Assembly: GCA_903772945.1 (NCBI GenBank)
Contig: CAICTM010000182.1
Span: forward strand, 1-64,000
From: Seminavis robusta
Lineage: Eukaryota; Bacillariophyta; Bacillariophyceae; Naviculales; Naviculaceae
Reading direction: 5' to 3'
Length of the DNA stretch: 64,000 nucleotides
Position 1 is the first letter of the stretch; every line of letters starts with the position of its first letter. The notes below the pieces were generated by a model. The model saw only the letters and a list, made by a program, of their open reading frames with translations. It did not search any database and was not told where the DNA came from. The position numbers and the translations under genes are program-made. Positions 1 to 10,948 of this stretch are shown in pieces.

Positions 1-4
1 GAGA

Positions 5-35
5 GCCAGCATGCTGTCGTGCAAGGTATGCTGGC
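5..35. repeat. Inverted repeat downstream of the gypsy ORF
   Basis: GCCAGCAT (5-12) pairs perfectly with ATGCTGGC (28-35). A second short one, AATCCG/CGGATT, lies near 80-96. Both are in the 3' non-coding part of the retroelement, possibly UTR or LTR start. Function unknown. Confidence 0.5.
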
Positions 36-130
36 TTGCTACTTGGCATGATAAGCCTGCATAGTTAGCATTATATTGAATCCGACGACGGATTGTTACA
101 TGAGGAAACTGCGAAGGAAGGAAAACCTCA

Positions 131-3100
131 TCATTGCCTGTAAGGCTTGACTCCGCGTATGTTGACGCGTTCCTCTATATGAGGACTAAGTCTGATGGTT
201 ATGGAACCATTGGTATGTACTCTAGTGATAGTGTACGGTCCCTCTGCTCTGTTGTCCAACTTGTTGGGCTGAGGAACTAGTCGCAGGACTTGATCATTGA
301 CTTGGTAGTCGAAATGAATGCGACGTTTGTTTTCGTTCATGAGGTTGTAGTTGATGCGAGCCTCACGTCGTTGTCTCAACAACTGAAAGTCGGCCTCAAC
401 AGGGATGTTGAGTATCATGTCTCGTCCATACACCATGGCTCCTGGAGACAGTTTCATCGTGTGATGCATTGTCGCACGAGCGGCATAGGCTGCTGTTTGC
501 AAAGCCGTGTCCACCATCGTGCGTGCTCCTAATTCATTGTTCGGAGGATGAGCATAAGCCAAAGCCCTAAGTGAGTTGGCTATAGATTGATGTAATCTTT
601 CAACTATGGAGTTGCCTTGTGGATTTCGTACTGAAATCGGGTGAGTGGAGACTTCGTGTTTCAACAACATCTCCTGAAAGGCGTGGCCAGTGAATTCTGC
701 TCCCTGGTCATACACACAACGCATTGGTTTGGGGTATCGCGCCAACCAATGGTTCTCGAACTGTCGTCCCACATGTGACGCAGTCTTGTTGTCTATCAAG
801 ACTATTTCCGGCCAGTTGGTAACTGTGTCGATCATAGTGAGAGCTGAGAAGCTATGTTTCTTGCCGTGTTCATCACGGACTTCCCATGGACCAATGAGAT
901 CCACAGCCACCTCATACCACGGTACGGCAAAAGCTTGTCTAGGTGGCAGATGACCATATCCTGCCCCTAGAGTCTTGCAACGTTGGCAAGCATCGCATGT
1001 GCGGCATAAATTCTGAACAGCGCCATGTATGCGACTGTTCTTGTATACTTGTGAAAGTGTTTCGTATAATCGATGTGGCCCTGGATGAACCAACGTCATA
1101 TGGTAGAAGCGTACGACGTCTTCCACCATTGAGTCTGGCAAACATATTCGGAATGTTGCGCCTTCGGATTCACGGTAGCAGATTACTTCTGGACCGCCGT
1201 CTGAGAAGACTTGGGAGAAATACCTTTTTGGCTGTTCTCTGACAGCTTTCTGTAGACGTTCATCGTCCTTTTGTTCGCCTTTCATGACGTCGAAGTCAAG
1301 TGCGAATGGTGTGTCAATGTTGACTAACGGAAAGTTGAGGAAGCACTCAAGCATTTCCGCGTCTTCTAGTACGGAATACGCGTCAGGCGTCCCTGACACT
1401 GGCATGCCATCTTCACTTGCGGAAGATTGTCGATTCTGGCTGTGAGAATACTGTGTCGGTATCGAAGACAAAGGAGTCTCACTACCCTTCCCCTCCTGAC
1501 GAGGAAGCCGACTGAGGGCGTCAGCGAGTGTATTGGTTTCTCCCTTAATATAATGGAATTGAGGATTGAATTCCTCTAGGAAGAGGCGCCAACGAAGGAC
1601 TCGCTGAGAGTTGAGGTTGGCATAAGTAAGATTCTTATGATCCGTGTGGATGTGTAGTTCCTTAGCGCCGTAGAGCATGGAACGATACTCATCGAGAGTG
1701 TAAACGATGGAGAGTAATTCCTTCTCCATTGTTGTATAGTTTTTCTGGGCAGAATTAAGCTTACGTGAGTAGTAAGCGACAGGTTTGCCTTCCTGCATGA
1801 TGACAGCACCGAGCTGGTAATCACTAGCATCTGTGTAGACATGGAATGGTTTATTGTGATCAGGGTAGCGGATGAAGATATCCCGAGCCATGACGGCCTT
1901 GGCTTGATCAAAAGCTTTTTGATGCACATCGAGCCACTTGAACCCTCGCGACTTGGATGTAAGTGCATAGAGAGGATTCAAGATGTGTGACCGACGTGGA
2001 AAGAGTTCTCTGTAGAACGTGACCGCGCCCACAAAGCTACGGACTTCACGAATGTTACGTGGAGCTTTCAATCGAAGGATTGCTTCGATCTTCTTTTTCC
2101 AGGGCTTCAGTCCACGAGGAGTGAGCCAATAGCCTAACCATTCTGTTTCCTTGACAGCCCATTCACATTTGAGGGGATTAATGGTAAAGTTAGCGTCTTG
2201 TAGACGTGTCAAGACAACCTCAAGTGTCTTGAGGTGTTCGTTCCAGGATTTGCTGAAACAACCGACATCATCAATGTATACTTCGATGTCGTCAATGTCA
2301 CGGAGGACACTCTCCATGACTGCCTGTGCAAAGTCTGGAGATTGTTTGACTCCCATGGGAACTCTATTGTAACGATACAAACCAAAGGGTGTGTTGATCA
2401 CACATAGATCCTTAGCCTCATCAGAGAGTTCGAAGGTATAGTACTGCATAGAGATATCCAGCTTAGTGAAGAACTCGTAGCCACTTCTTTTTTTGAGCAC
2501 TTCGTGAATGCGAGGCAAAGAGTGGCATTTGCGTTTGATGACGGTGTTCAGGGCTCTGAAGTCAGAGATCCATCGGATACGACCATCCTTTTTCGGAATA
2601 ACAAATGTTGGTGCCGCAAACTCGGACCATTCAACTTTGGATAAGACTCCTAGGTCGACTAATCGATGCAGTTCTTCCTGGAAGACTTGCCGGTGCACAT
2701 CAGGCACACTATATGGTCGTTGAAACTTGAGTTTCTCACGACCACCTGGCAAAAGTTCCAGATGCATTTTGCGGTGTGGATAACTACCAAGTTTGCCACT
2801 GAAAAGCTTCTTGAATCGAATCAAGAGACCATGAAGATCACGTTGTTGTTCCTGAGACAGATGACGTGATTGTGCAACCACACTGTCAATGTCGACTTGT
2901 TCATACTTGGATGACATGATTTTGTTCTGGAAGCATTCCTCGAGTGGATCGAACTCCTCTTCGGCCTGACAGAAGAAGGAATAGTCTTCATCGATTGAAG
3001 CTAGGAACTGTTGCTGAACAGCACGAAATCGTTCAGTTGCTTTTGGTGCAACACGGTATGGTATTTCCATGAACGTGTCAGGAGACTGAGGATTAGGTGT

Positions 3101-4906
3101 CCATCGTAATACTTGTCTAGAATTGAAGTTGTCAATACCGACAGCTTCCAAGTAGTCACGACCTAAGATGAGGTCGAATGAACTCTGTCCTTCAGCTAGA
3201 TAGCAAGCAAAGGGGGTTGTGACATGTTTAGTGGGGCTAAACTCTGGCATTACAATGTCTTGGACGATGACGCCTTTGTCTGTTTGAGTGGTCGTGTGCA
3301 ACACTTGAACTCGACTGCGTTTGAACGCTCTTACTTCGCAACCACGTGGTAGTGCTTGCTTGTAGATGTAGCTACGTGTAGAGCCAGGGTCACATAAAGC
3401 TCTAAGAGGCTTCTTAGAATCACGATCGCCTATCTTCTTGATGACGACTATTGTGCTTGGGGAAGCTAATGGATTAGGTTTCCTTGGTACAATCACTTCT
3501 CTAGTAGAGTTTATTTGTCTATTCACTAGATCCGCTGTTGGATCGAACAGATCGTCTGTTGCTACATCGACGGCTGTCGCCATTTGTTCATCTCGCCTTG
3601 ACGCTTCATTAGAAGCGCTTGCGTGTGGCAAAGGCCACTCTCGCATACTCTGGTTTGTCCTCGTAGAGAGCTTTCCAGGCGATGGCGATGTTGTCGTCTT
3701 CGATGCAGCTGAAGGTTGGATCGAAGCGAACTTCGGATCCACCTCCTGTTGTGTGAAAGAATGCAAGTGATGTGAGTCAAGGTGTGACTGCGTTGTGAAA
3801 CTGGACAAAGGATCATTCGTGATCAATGTCTTACCATTGTTGGAATTTTGGAACCCTGGACTCGTTTCATCCAATGCGTATTGTTCGTCGTTTTTCTTGT
3901 TACCACTACCGGTGGTAGCATTCGTCTTGGGACGCGCAGCACGACTGTTGTTGTTGTTGTTGCGTTTGTAACTGCCATACGCATTGGTACGACATTCTCC
4001 CCAAGTGTGCGTCGACTCTGGATGCACTGGGCATGGAGTGTCGTCGGAAATGCGGTTAAAATTTCCTTTTGTTCCCGAAGACGAGTTACGGGAACTATTG
4101 CTACCTTTGTAGTGCTTGGCAGTGCGACTGGTCGATTTGCCTTTTGTCACTGTTGACTTTTGTTTGTGTTGATTGCGCCGTGCAGCTGAGTCAGCTTCCA
4201 CTGCACGATCATGCATAAACGCGGTAATGTTACCGATTTCCTTGTCGTCTAGCGTTTTGCCACAGATCTTTTCGTATTCCGTGACCCACGCGACTGGATA
4301 AGAATCCAAGTAGTGTCGGAGCAAAGGCGCTCCATCAGGAATGGGATGCGTTCCACGCAACCAATTGGCTGCTTCGACAGCGACCAAGTAGTTGTCCTCC
4401 CATTCGTGACACTCCACTTTACGTGGTTTACGTTGAACCTTAAGCCCTTCAACATGGTTGTAGCGAGCAACCTCCGTTGTTCGGGACCCAATGAAGGCCT
4501 TGAGGCATTGTTCGATATTGAAATCGATTGCCATTCGTGCAGGTTCAGCACCTTGTGCCGGCACAGCAGCGATGCTTGCACGGTACTTCGTCACGGCTTT
4601 GTCATAGGCCGTGAGAGCTGTGTCCGTCAGACACTTGCGATACAGCGCTCCTTGTTGCTCGTGAGACAGAGCCAAGTCTGCAACCGTTTTCGCGTATCCC
4701 ATGACATGAGCGATCATGTCTGCTGGAGGTCCAGCTCTTCGAAGAAGCCAATGAGAAAAATACCCGGACTGTGCTCCCATAGCGTACTTGAAATTTTCGA
4801 TCTTGCGCTCCGTTGCGTCTTGCACCACAGGGTACGGCATGAGCGAGCTCTTCTGAAGAGTACGCTCTTGCTCAGCTGTCATCGGTTTGGAGAACGAGTT
4901 GGTCAT
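131..4906 (-). mobile_element. Ty3/gypsy-type LTR retrotransposon gag-pol polyprotein (1591 aa, uninterrupted)
   Basis: One open frame encodes gag and pol fused. Gag is residues 1 to about 450 and carries a CxxH...H...C zinc knuckle (about 292-305) rather than the usual CCHC. A retropepsin-like site reads DPGS (506-509). Reverse transcriptase spans about 740-910, with LDIS and YIDD (877-880). RNase H follows at about 1020-1135 (TDAS, EKELL, ADALSRL). Integrase has an HHCC finger (about 1269-1307), D1336, D1400 and E1436, and a C-terminal GPY/F-like module (GPYTI). The order RT-RNaseH-integrase is that of Ty3/gypsy, not copia. There are no internal stops, so the insertion is young or still selected. 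Translation starts at the ATG at 4906. I could not match flanking LTRs: the 3' LTR lies largely or wholly left of the window, and 4907-5200 shows no similarity to 1-130. Confidence 0.95.
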
Positions 4907-5200
4907 GGTTGGTTTTTCGTTTCGTCGTGTACACGAGGCTTTACTCGAGAGCGGTAAAGGCTTCAGATCTGAGTGCAGTAGCCCTCTAAAGTAAAATTAT
5001 GGCTATTGCTGTTTACAAGTCTAAAATACTAGTCTTGGGTAGGGAGCTATCTATATTTGGCTCCCTACATATCTTTGGTCTGTTCAATGGCCAACAGTGT
5101 TGAATATCAACTATTTTGTGGAGGCAGGATCACAAGCCAGCCAGGCCTAGAAACGCCTGTGTATTCCAGCTGTGCAGGCTTGTCGCTGCAACCACATCAT
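4907..5200. other. Non-coding junction between retroelement 5' end and propeller copy A 3' end; 9-bp hairpin
   Basis: This is the leader of the gypsy ORF and the 3' flank of copy A. A perfect stem GTAGGGAGC (5039-5047) / GCTCCCTAC (5060-5068) with a 12-base loop sits between the convergent ends. I saw no primer-binding site or LTR repeat. Confidence 0.5.
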
Positions 5201-6863
5201 TTAAACAAAGAAACCTTCCAAATAGGCGACTGCACCCTGCCACCAAGTGAATGCCCTACTAACAAAATTGGTGCGTGTTGGGCTTCCTCCAGTGCCTAGG
5301 TTGCCAACTTGGGGCAAAGGATTCAGGATAGGTGAAAATGTGGGAAAGTCAGTATGTCCCCACATTTGGACAAGTCCATTATCAGCAAAGAATCCACCGG
5401 GAGGAACATCATGCAAGGGTGCTCCAACAAGGACCTTTGTCCCATCTCCAGAAACGGCAACACTCCATCCCAACCTATCACCTCCACCAATTCCATCAAT
5501 ATCAAAACCTTGAGCCCTGCTGATCTCTTGAAGGACCCAATCAGTGCCATCAAACTTGTAGATGCGAGCATAACCACGGCGACCACCGAATGGGTCGAAC
5601 CGGTCGATTGCTCCAGCCACAAGGGTTTTGCCATCATCGGACAAATCAATGGACCACCCAAATTCCGAATCTTCTCTTTGTTCATCTCCAATGAGATCAC
5701 TATTATGTATACAGGTAACACAATTTGGTGGGGTCAGAAATCAATGAAATCATGGGGCATAAAAATTTCACAGTGCGCAATTATTACCTTCCCAATTGCC
5801 TCCATGTTTGTCCAATTCTTTCAAAGACTTGTACCCTAGCAATATCTACAGAGATCTCTCCAGACCCAGGAGAACTAACTGCAATGATGCCTCCATCATA
5901 GTTTAGCACCACGGACCAACCAAAGTAGTCCAAGATAGCCGAGCCAAACATTGCTCCACCTTCAACTAAAAACTGATAGATAATAACCCCACGCACATTG
6001 CCGTAAACACGGCATTCACCAAACCGTGTGGCTTGAGACACAGAGGATCCAGATCCGGGCATTCCAACAGCAAACCAGTTGCCATCTCCAGAGAGTGATA
6101 CAGAGTACCCCAAAAGTGCCCTTCTAATTTCTCCATAGAGTCCAGAAACAATGGTGAATACATCATCACCACCATATGTGTCACGCTCCCAGTCATCATT
6201 GAATTCATTCCAGAAATAGGTTGTTGAAAAGCCGATGTTGTTTTCAGTTGAGCTATCATAGTAGGGAGCCCCAATTGCAATTTCTTCTCCATCTGCTGAT
6301 ATAGAAATGGAAAAACCGAAGGATTCAATTGGTGATCCATCCAACTCCACACCTTAAATTGCACTGCCTCTTTGTAGCCACATGTTTGTGCTTGTGTCAT
6401 ATTGGAACACCATAACAATTTCATTGGCGGAAGAGCCAACAGCAACAATGCTGCCATCACTTGATATCGCAACTGAACGACCACTGCCAGGAAAACGAAT
6501 AGTGAGAGGAAAACCTGTCAAGTTCTGCCCTTTCTGGGTCCATCGGTTGGCAGCAATCTCGTAGACTCGAACAATGCCAGTTAGTCCTTCATGGACCACT
6601 ATTGTTGTGCCTGCCTCGTCTATGGCAACAGACTCTCCAAATTCTACATCATCGGCTCCCACAAGATTTCCTCCATATTGGACATATCCGCTGATGGGAA
6701 CCAACCGACGATGCTCCTCATTCAAGTCAATCATGTGCAGTGCATACTTTTGGGGTTCGCTGGAACCGGTACCACCTGTACCATCTGCTGATGTGACAAG
6801 CATTGCCAGAATGACACACAGCAGGATATTGAAAATCCACAACAAGGATACAGTAGATACCAT
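5201..6863 (-). CDS. FG-GAP-type seven-blade beta-propeller protein, copy A, interrupted by an in-frame TAA
   Basis: Two exons, complement(join(5201..5699, 5788..6863)), 525 codons including the terminal stop. The 88-bp intron is GTAATA...TAG, phase 2. An N-terminal signal peptide (FNILLCVILAMLVTSA) is followed by the family motif RRLVPISGYVQ, then seven blades of the form FG.S...S.DG..IAVG.P...G...V...., like integrin-alpha FG-GAP repeats. The protein is therefore probably secreted or on the cell surface; ligand unknown. Codon 6354-6356 is TAA where copies B and C have CAA, so only 169 aa would be made without readthrough. Everything downstream, including splice sites, is otherwise intact. 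Total length equals copy C exactly (1575 nt). Probably a very recent pseudogene or null allele. Confidence 0.75.
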
Positions 6864-8215
6864 TCAACAGATGAGCAGATGGAGCGGAAGCAAACGAGAC
6901 CACATCTAATAAGCCTAGCTAGCTGCCGTACCGGTAGCACTAGCAGCTGAGCCTTGAAACTCCAGATATGCGTCCGAGCAGGGCAGCTCGATCGTGAGCC
7001 AGGAATTAAGCTTGTGCAGCCTGTTCGATCATTCTCTTAGAGAAGCGACAGTTCAACAGTTCAACAGTTCAATGTTGCGTTGGCAGATAGCCAGGCAGTC
7101 AATGGGCGACACTTCATAAATTCCAAGGTGCTCCATGATGCCACGATGTCACTCGACAGCTTCGGTCGTCTTTACGTGCCCTTTAAGCTTTAAAAATCGT
7201 TGGATCGCGATGCCTCCATGATGCATGATTGATTGCTCGCGTGCATGGCTTCCGCTCCGCCTCCATCTTTGCTGGCCGCTTGCTTGTCGGCGGGGAAGCC
7301 ATCTTGACGTACCGGAACGTAGTGTACCTTTTGATTCGATTCGATCCACCGCAACTTGGCTTCTCACACTTGTTCCTTCCGTTGCTCCGGACCCGCCTTC
7401 TCCGACCCTAGCTAGCCAGCTACAGTATCAATAGACAATAGACAGCCCCCGAAGTCGACGTGTGATACGATTTCTTGTGCTGCCTTCTTGGCTGCCCCCC
7501 TCTGCCCTTCGAGATGCGTTTTGAATACAGTAGTACCGCACGGTATCTGATGGCACCAAGAAATCGCCCGTGCCGTATCGTATCGTACCGGTACCGGATC
7601 GGGACTTCTCGTAATTGGCTGAGGAATGGTTGACTACATAGAAACACAACCTGGCAAAGGCATCCATCCTCAGTGTAGAACGTCGCTCAATCGAAGCATT
7701 TGATCCATGGACTCGACTTGCTGTATGCCAGGCTTCTACAGTAGTACTAGCTAGCATATCGAGTACGACAAACGAACGATCGAGTCGATGGCTCGTTTTC
7801 GTAACGACTATACAGTACTTTTGAAAGGAAACGTACGACGAATGTGTGTATTGTACTAGTACATGTATTACCTATGTAGTGTTTAGCTCACCGCCGTCCT
7901 GCGAGTACAATTTCTTCTGAATGGAATCGAGAGCTGGTGCAAAAGATAGACTTTGTCATTTTCAATTGCGAGCTTTGATACGATGCAGTAGCCTCGTCTT
8001 GCACCAAGCGGCACTCGCTGATCCCCATCATCGAGAAGGCAGCATGAACATAGAAATGAAATCTGAATTTGTGTAGAATAAATACAAGAAAGGTTGTCGA
8101 ATATGTACGGAAGCGCCACGTCGAACGTCAGATCTCCACCATCGATCGATCGATCCATCCATCATGTTGTTGCTTGTTGCGAGTACCATACTTTTCGCAC
8201 GTGACACTATAATAA
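6864..8215. other. Intergenic, no gene seen
   Basis: The first 60 bases resemble the upstream flank of propeller copy B (ATTCA[AG]CAGATGAGCAG). The remainder holds only short frames without coding character and palindrome-rich tracts (TACCGGTACCGG near 7586, repeated ATCGATCG near 8145). This spacer lies between the divergent upstream side of copy A and the 3' end of the Hint protein. Confidence 0.5.
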
Positions 8216-9517
8216 TCAGTCCTGTTTGACGTGTTGTTGTTTCCAACGTCGAAGCAGGACAAGCAAGGGGACCGCCAAGAGGGTGACACCAAAGACCCGA
8301 TCGAAAACGTTCCACATGCCAAAGAAGACAATAAACAAGGGCGCGACAATCCACGTTTGGCAAAAGACTCCGGTGGCTTCGACCCACATGGCCAACTGTT
8401 GTCCCCAAAGCAGATAATTCAAGATTCCTTGTTCATTGACGTCTCCACAATACAAGCTCAATCCCAAACAGACGGATCGAAATGGCGCCAAGAACCAATG
8501 AAAGAGTGTTTGTTCGGGAATTCCAAACGTTTCGTGTAGCGTGCGGACAAAGGTGGGAGCCCAATCGGTATTGGAAACGTACGTGGACGCCTTGTATCCT
8601 CCATTGACGACAATGTTTCCCGTGGGCGTGAGTGGCATGTAGAGTCCTCGTTTGGTGACCTCCTTGATTTGCAAAATGGTGGCGTGCTGTCCTCCAACAC
8701 CCTGAACCAATGTGTCTCCCACTTGAAGCGAATCGGCTCGGACCGCAAGTTGCTGTCCATTGGCCAGTAGCTTGAAGATCAAGTGACTGGGTGAGATTTC
8801 CAGTGGAGCCGCTTCAGTTTCGGTTTCTTCTTCTTGTTGTTCTTGGTGTACGAGCATGTTGGTGTAGAACTTGAGAAAGGTAGCAGACTTGTCCTGATTC
8901 TTGTGTCCAAATCGAAAGACGGGTTCGTAGATATCTTGGTGACTAGGGGTGGTTCCTGTAAGGATGAGTTCTCCTTCTTGAAGATCCTTCATCTGGACCG
9001 TTCCTCTCGACTGCGTTTTGACCGTTGTATCCTTGGAGAAGCAGACATCGCCGCCATCTCCGCTGCACTTCTCCTTGGACTTGGATCCTTGGCTACAGTC
9101 GGGAGCGACCTGAGGCGCGGGAGTGGGGCAACTGGAAGGTCCCAACGAGTTGCATGTACACGTCAATACCATGTTGTTGTAATAGGCACTTTCCACGCGG
9201 TACCCCAAGAAGCATTCATCCACGCTGGCAGCAATGCTGACCGTGGAAGAACAGCCCGTAATATCCACGGCGGCCGCATCGTGGTTAAAAATCGAAGGCG
9301 TTTCGTCGTACGCCAACCACAGATTCGTCGTGGCGCCCGAATCGCACGTCAATGTACACGTAGCCGATGTACCAGCGGCTTGGTTGAATTGGTACATGCC
9401 GTGGGTACTTAGTACGGCGCCGGAACCAAAATTCACACTAAAGCTGCAAGATCCCGCAAAAGTGGGACTTACACTAGGAGTTACACTAGGACTTACGCTG
9501 GGAGCGGGTGTCGTCAT
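8216..9517 (-). CDS. Membrane protein with Hedgehog-type Hint (autoprocessing) domain
   Basis: 433 aa. Residues 1-20 are a Ser/Pro/Thr linker. A Cys-rich N-domain follows (about 22-130), then a Hint/Hog domain at about 158-314. Its first residue would be the nucleophile Cys159 (VCFSKDTTV). The mid-domain SPSHLIF block supplies His245, equivalent to the TxxH motif. The last strand reads GNIVVNG, as in Hog (GT.VV.G). A C-terminal hydrophobic region (about 388-423) ends in a basic tail, so the protein is membrane-anchored on the Hint side. In known Hog proteins this fold cleaves itself at Gly-Cys by an N-S shift; here the residue before Cys159 is Val, so the cleavage chemistry may differ. The frame is closed by TGA just upstream of the ATG. 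No signal peptide is visible, so an upstream exon may be missing. Confidence 0.85.
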   Translation of the reverse strand: MTTPAPSVSPSVTPSVSPTFAGSCSFSVNFGSGAVLSTHGMYQFNQAAGTSATCTLTCDSGATTNLWLAYDETPSIFNHDAAAVDITGCSSTVSIAASVDECFLGYRVESAYYNNMVLTCTCNSLGPSSCPTPAPQVAPDCSQGSKSKEKCSGDGGDVCFSKDTTVKTQSRGTVQMKDLQEGELILTGTTPSHQDIYEPVFRFGHKNQDKSATFLKFYTNMLVHQEQQEEETETEAAPLEISPSHLIFKLLANGQQLAVRADSLQVGDTLVQGVGGQHATILQIKEVTKRGLYMPLTPTGNIVVNGGYKASTYVSNTDWAPTFVRTLHETFGIPEQTLFHWFLAPFRSVCLGLSLYCGDVNEQGILNYLLWGQQLAMWVEATGVFCQTWIVAPLFIVFFGMWNVFDRVFGVTLLAVPLLVLLRRWKQQHVKQD

Positions 9518-10077
9518 CTTGCTATCACTATAATAGTATCACTTAGTTGGGAAGAGAAAGGATGGGATCAGATCAGATGAGAGCTCCAGAACGGTTCGGT
9601 AGATGTTGTTGCTGTAGATCCCAAAGAAAAAAATAATGAGAAAGAAATGAAACGAGAAAGCAACAATGTCATGGCATCCAAGATCTTTCGTAGTGAGAAA
9701 TGTCAATGAAGGTCTTCAATGACTCATCATGGAGGTCACTTAAGCATCACTTTTAAGGGTCGCATCAAGTTTGGCGGGTTTGCTTAGTTAGTAGTAGTAT
9801 TCGAGAACAGTATCGAACGATCCTGTCCATACATTATTGTAGAGCATGGATCAACATTACTCTACATTAGTCAGTCAATGACTTGACTGTTCGATGACTA
9901 CTGTTTTACGTTGATATTGGATCTATTATATACAACTCTGACCTTCATCATCCAGAATCTTCTTGGATCTTGAAAAGATTTATGCATAGCGCGTGCCTCT
10001 GTCCCAACGAAAGATCCTCACTCTATGCGAGCCCTACCACTTATCCATGAACATCTCAGGAATAGAGAACCAACATC
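9518..10077. other. Intergenic, no gene seen
   Basis: AT-rich spacer upstream of the Hint gene. No frame with coding character and no recognisable RNA. Confidence 0.4.
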
Positions 10078-10112
10078 AAGCCCCATGCCGATAGTACCCT
10101 ATCGGTGGGCTT
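10078..10112. repeat. Hairpin-forming inverted repeat
   Basis: AAGCCC-(CATG)-CCGATAG-TACC-CTATCGG-(T)-GGGCTT folds into a 13-bp interrupted stem with a 4-base loop. It sits at the left edge of the foldback region. Confidence 0.65.
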
Positions 10113-10118
10113 AGGGCT

Positions 10119-10559
10119 GGTCCTATCCAGCTTAACTGCCGTTCGTACGTTCGCCAAATCAAAATAAATGGATTTAACTGCCGAATTTGGAAAGGTGACC
10201 TCCAAATTCACACCTACGGCGAACCGCAGAAAATGTTTATAGTAAAAAAGTGGAGCTGCGGTTCGCCGTGAATTTGGAATTGTGGAATTCGCGTAGGACA
10301 ATCAGAACTCATTATCTCGCACTATCCCCAACTCTAGCGAGTTTCGAAAATCAGAACTCATTATCTCCCACTATCCCCAACTCTAGCTAGCGAGTTTCGA
10401 AAATTGGTAGCCTTCTGTGGCTCGCCCTGCGACTCTCTTTTTGTTCGCGAACGACGTATCTGCGAATGTGGTTAAGAATGAAAACACATACGCGAGGCGG
10501 AATGGAAATAAATGTGTTTCCTGTGCGAACGTACGAACCACATGAATGCGGTTAGGACC
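10119..10559. repeat. Foldback (MITE-like) element, about 440 bp
   Basis: The outer arms 10119-10154 and 10525-10559 are imperfect inverted repeats (GGTCCTA.CC ... GTTCGTACGTTCGC against GCGAACGTACGAAC ... GG.TAGGACC). Inside lies a second inverted pair, 10202-10229 / 10256-10277, sharing CGGCGAACCGCAG. It also contains a direct duplication of about 50 bp (10300-10348 and 10349-10403), differing by a CTAG insertion. No transposase frame and no clear target-site duplication were found. A non-autonomous foldback element is inferred. Confidence 0.55.
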
Positions 10560-10723
10560 AACTCTGATGAGGGATGGCTTGGGTGATCGATAGGAACAGA
10601 GGAAGAAAGATCTCGACCCAAAAGAATAGAAGCGAGAGGTGACGAACTACGGACTCGACTCCTTGTGCGTACCGTACATGTAGTGTGTTCTTGTTTCCTT
10701 GCTTCTTCCATCGATTCAGAATC

Positions 10724-10948
10724 AGTCGTGTTCCAAGCATCCTCGGTCCCGTTCCAAGCATCCTCGGTCCCGTTCCAATGCAGTCGTGTTCCAAGGATCC
10801 TTTCTCCGGTTCCAAGAATCGTTGGTCCCGTTCCAAGAATCGTTGGTCCCGTTCCAATGTAGTCGTGTTCCAAGCATCCTCGGTCCCGTTCCAAGCATCC
10901 TCGGTCCCGTTCCAAGCATCCTCGGTCCCGTTCCAACTCAGTCGTGTA
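10724..10948. repeat. 21-bp minisatellite with internal higher-order structure
   Basis: There are eight 21-bp units of the type TTCCAAGCATCCTCGGTCCC+G, grouped 2-3-3 and separated by AGTCGTGTTCC-type anchors. The middle group is a variant (AAGAATCGTTGGTCCCG). Because 21 is divisible by three, both strands stay open in several frames. The 65-156 aa frames here are by-products, not genes. Confidence 0.9.

Noticed and set aside
10056-10301. Minus-strand frame of 81 codons
   Set aside because: Lies inside the foldback inverted repeats; no coding character.
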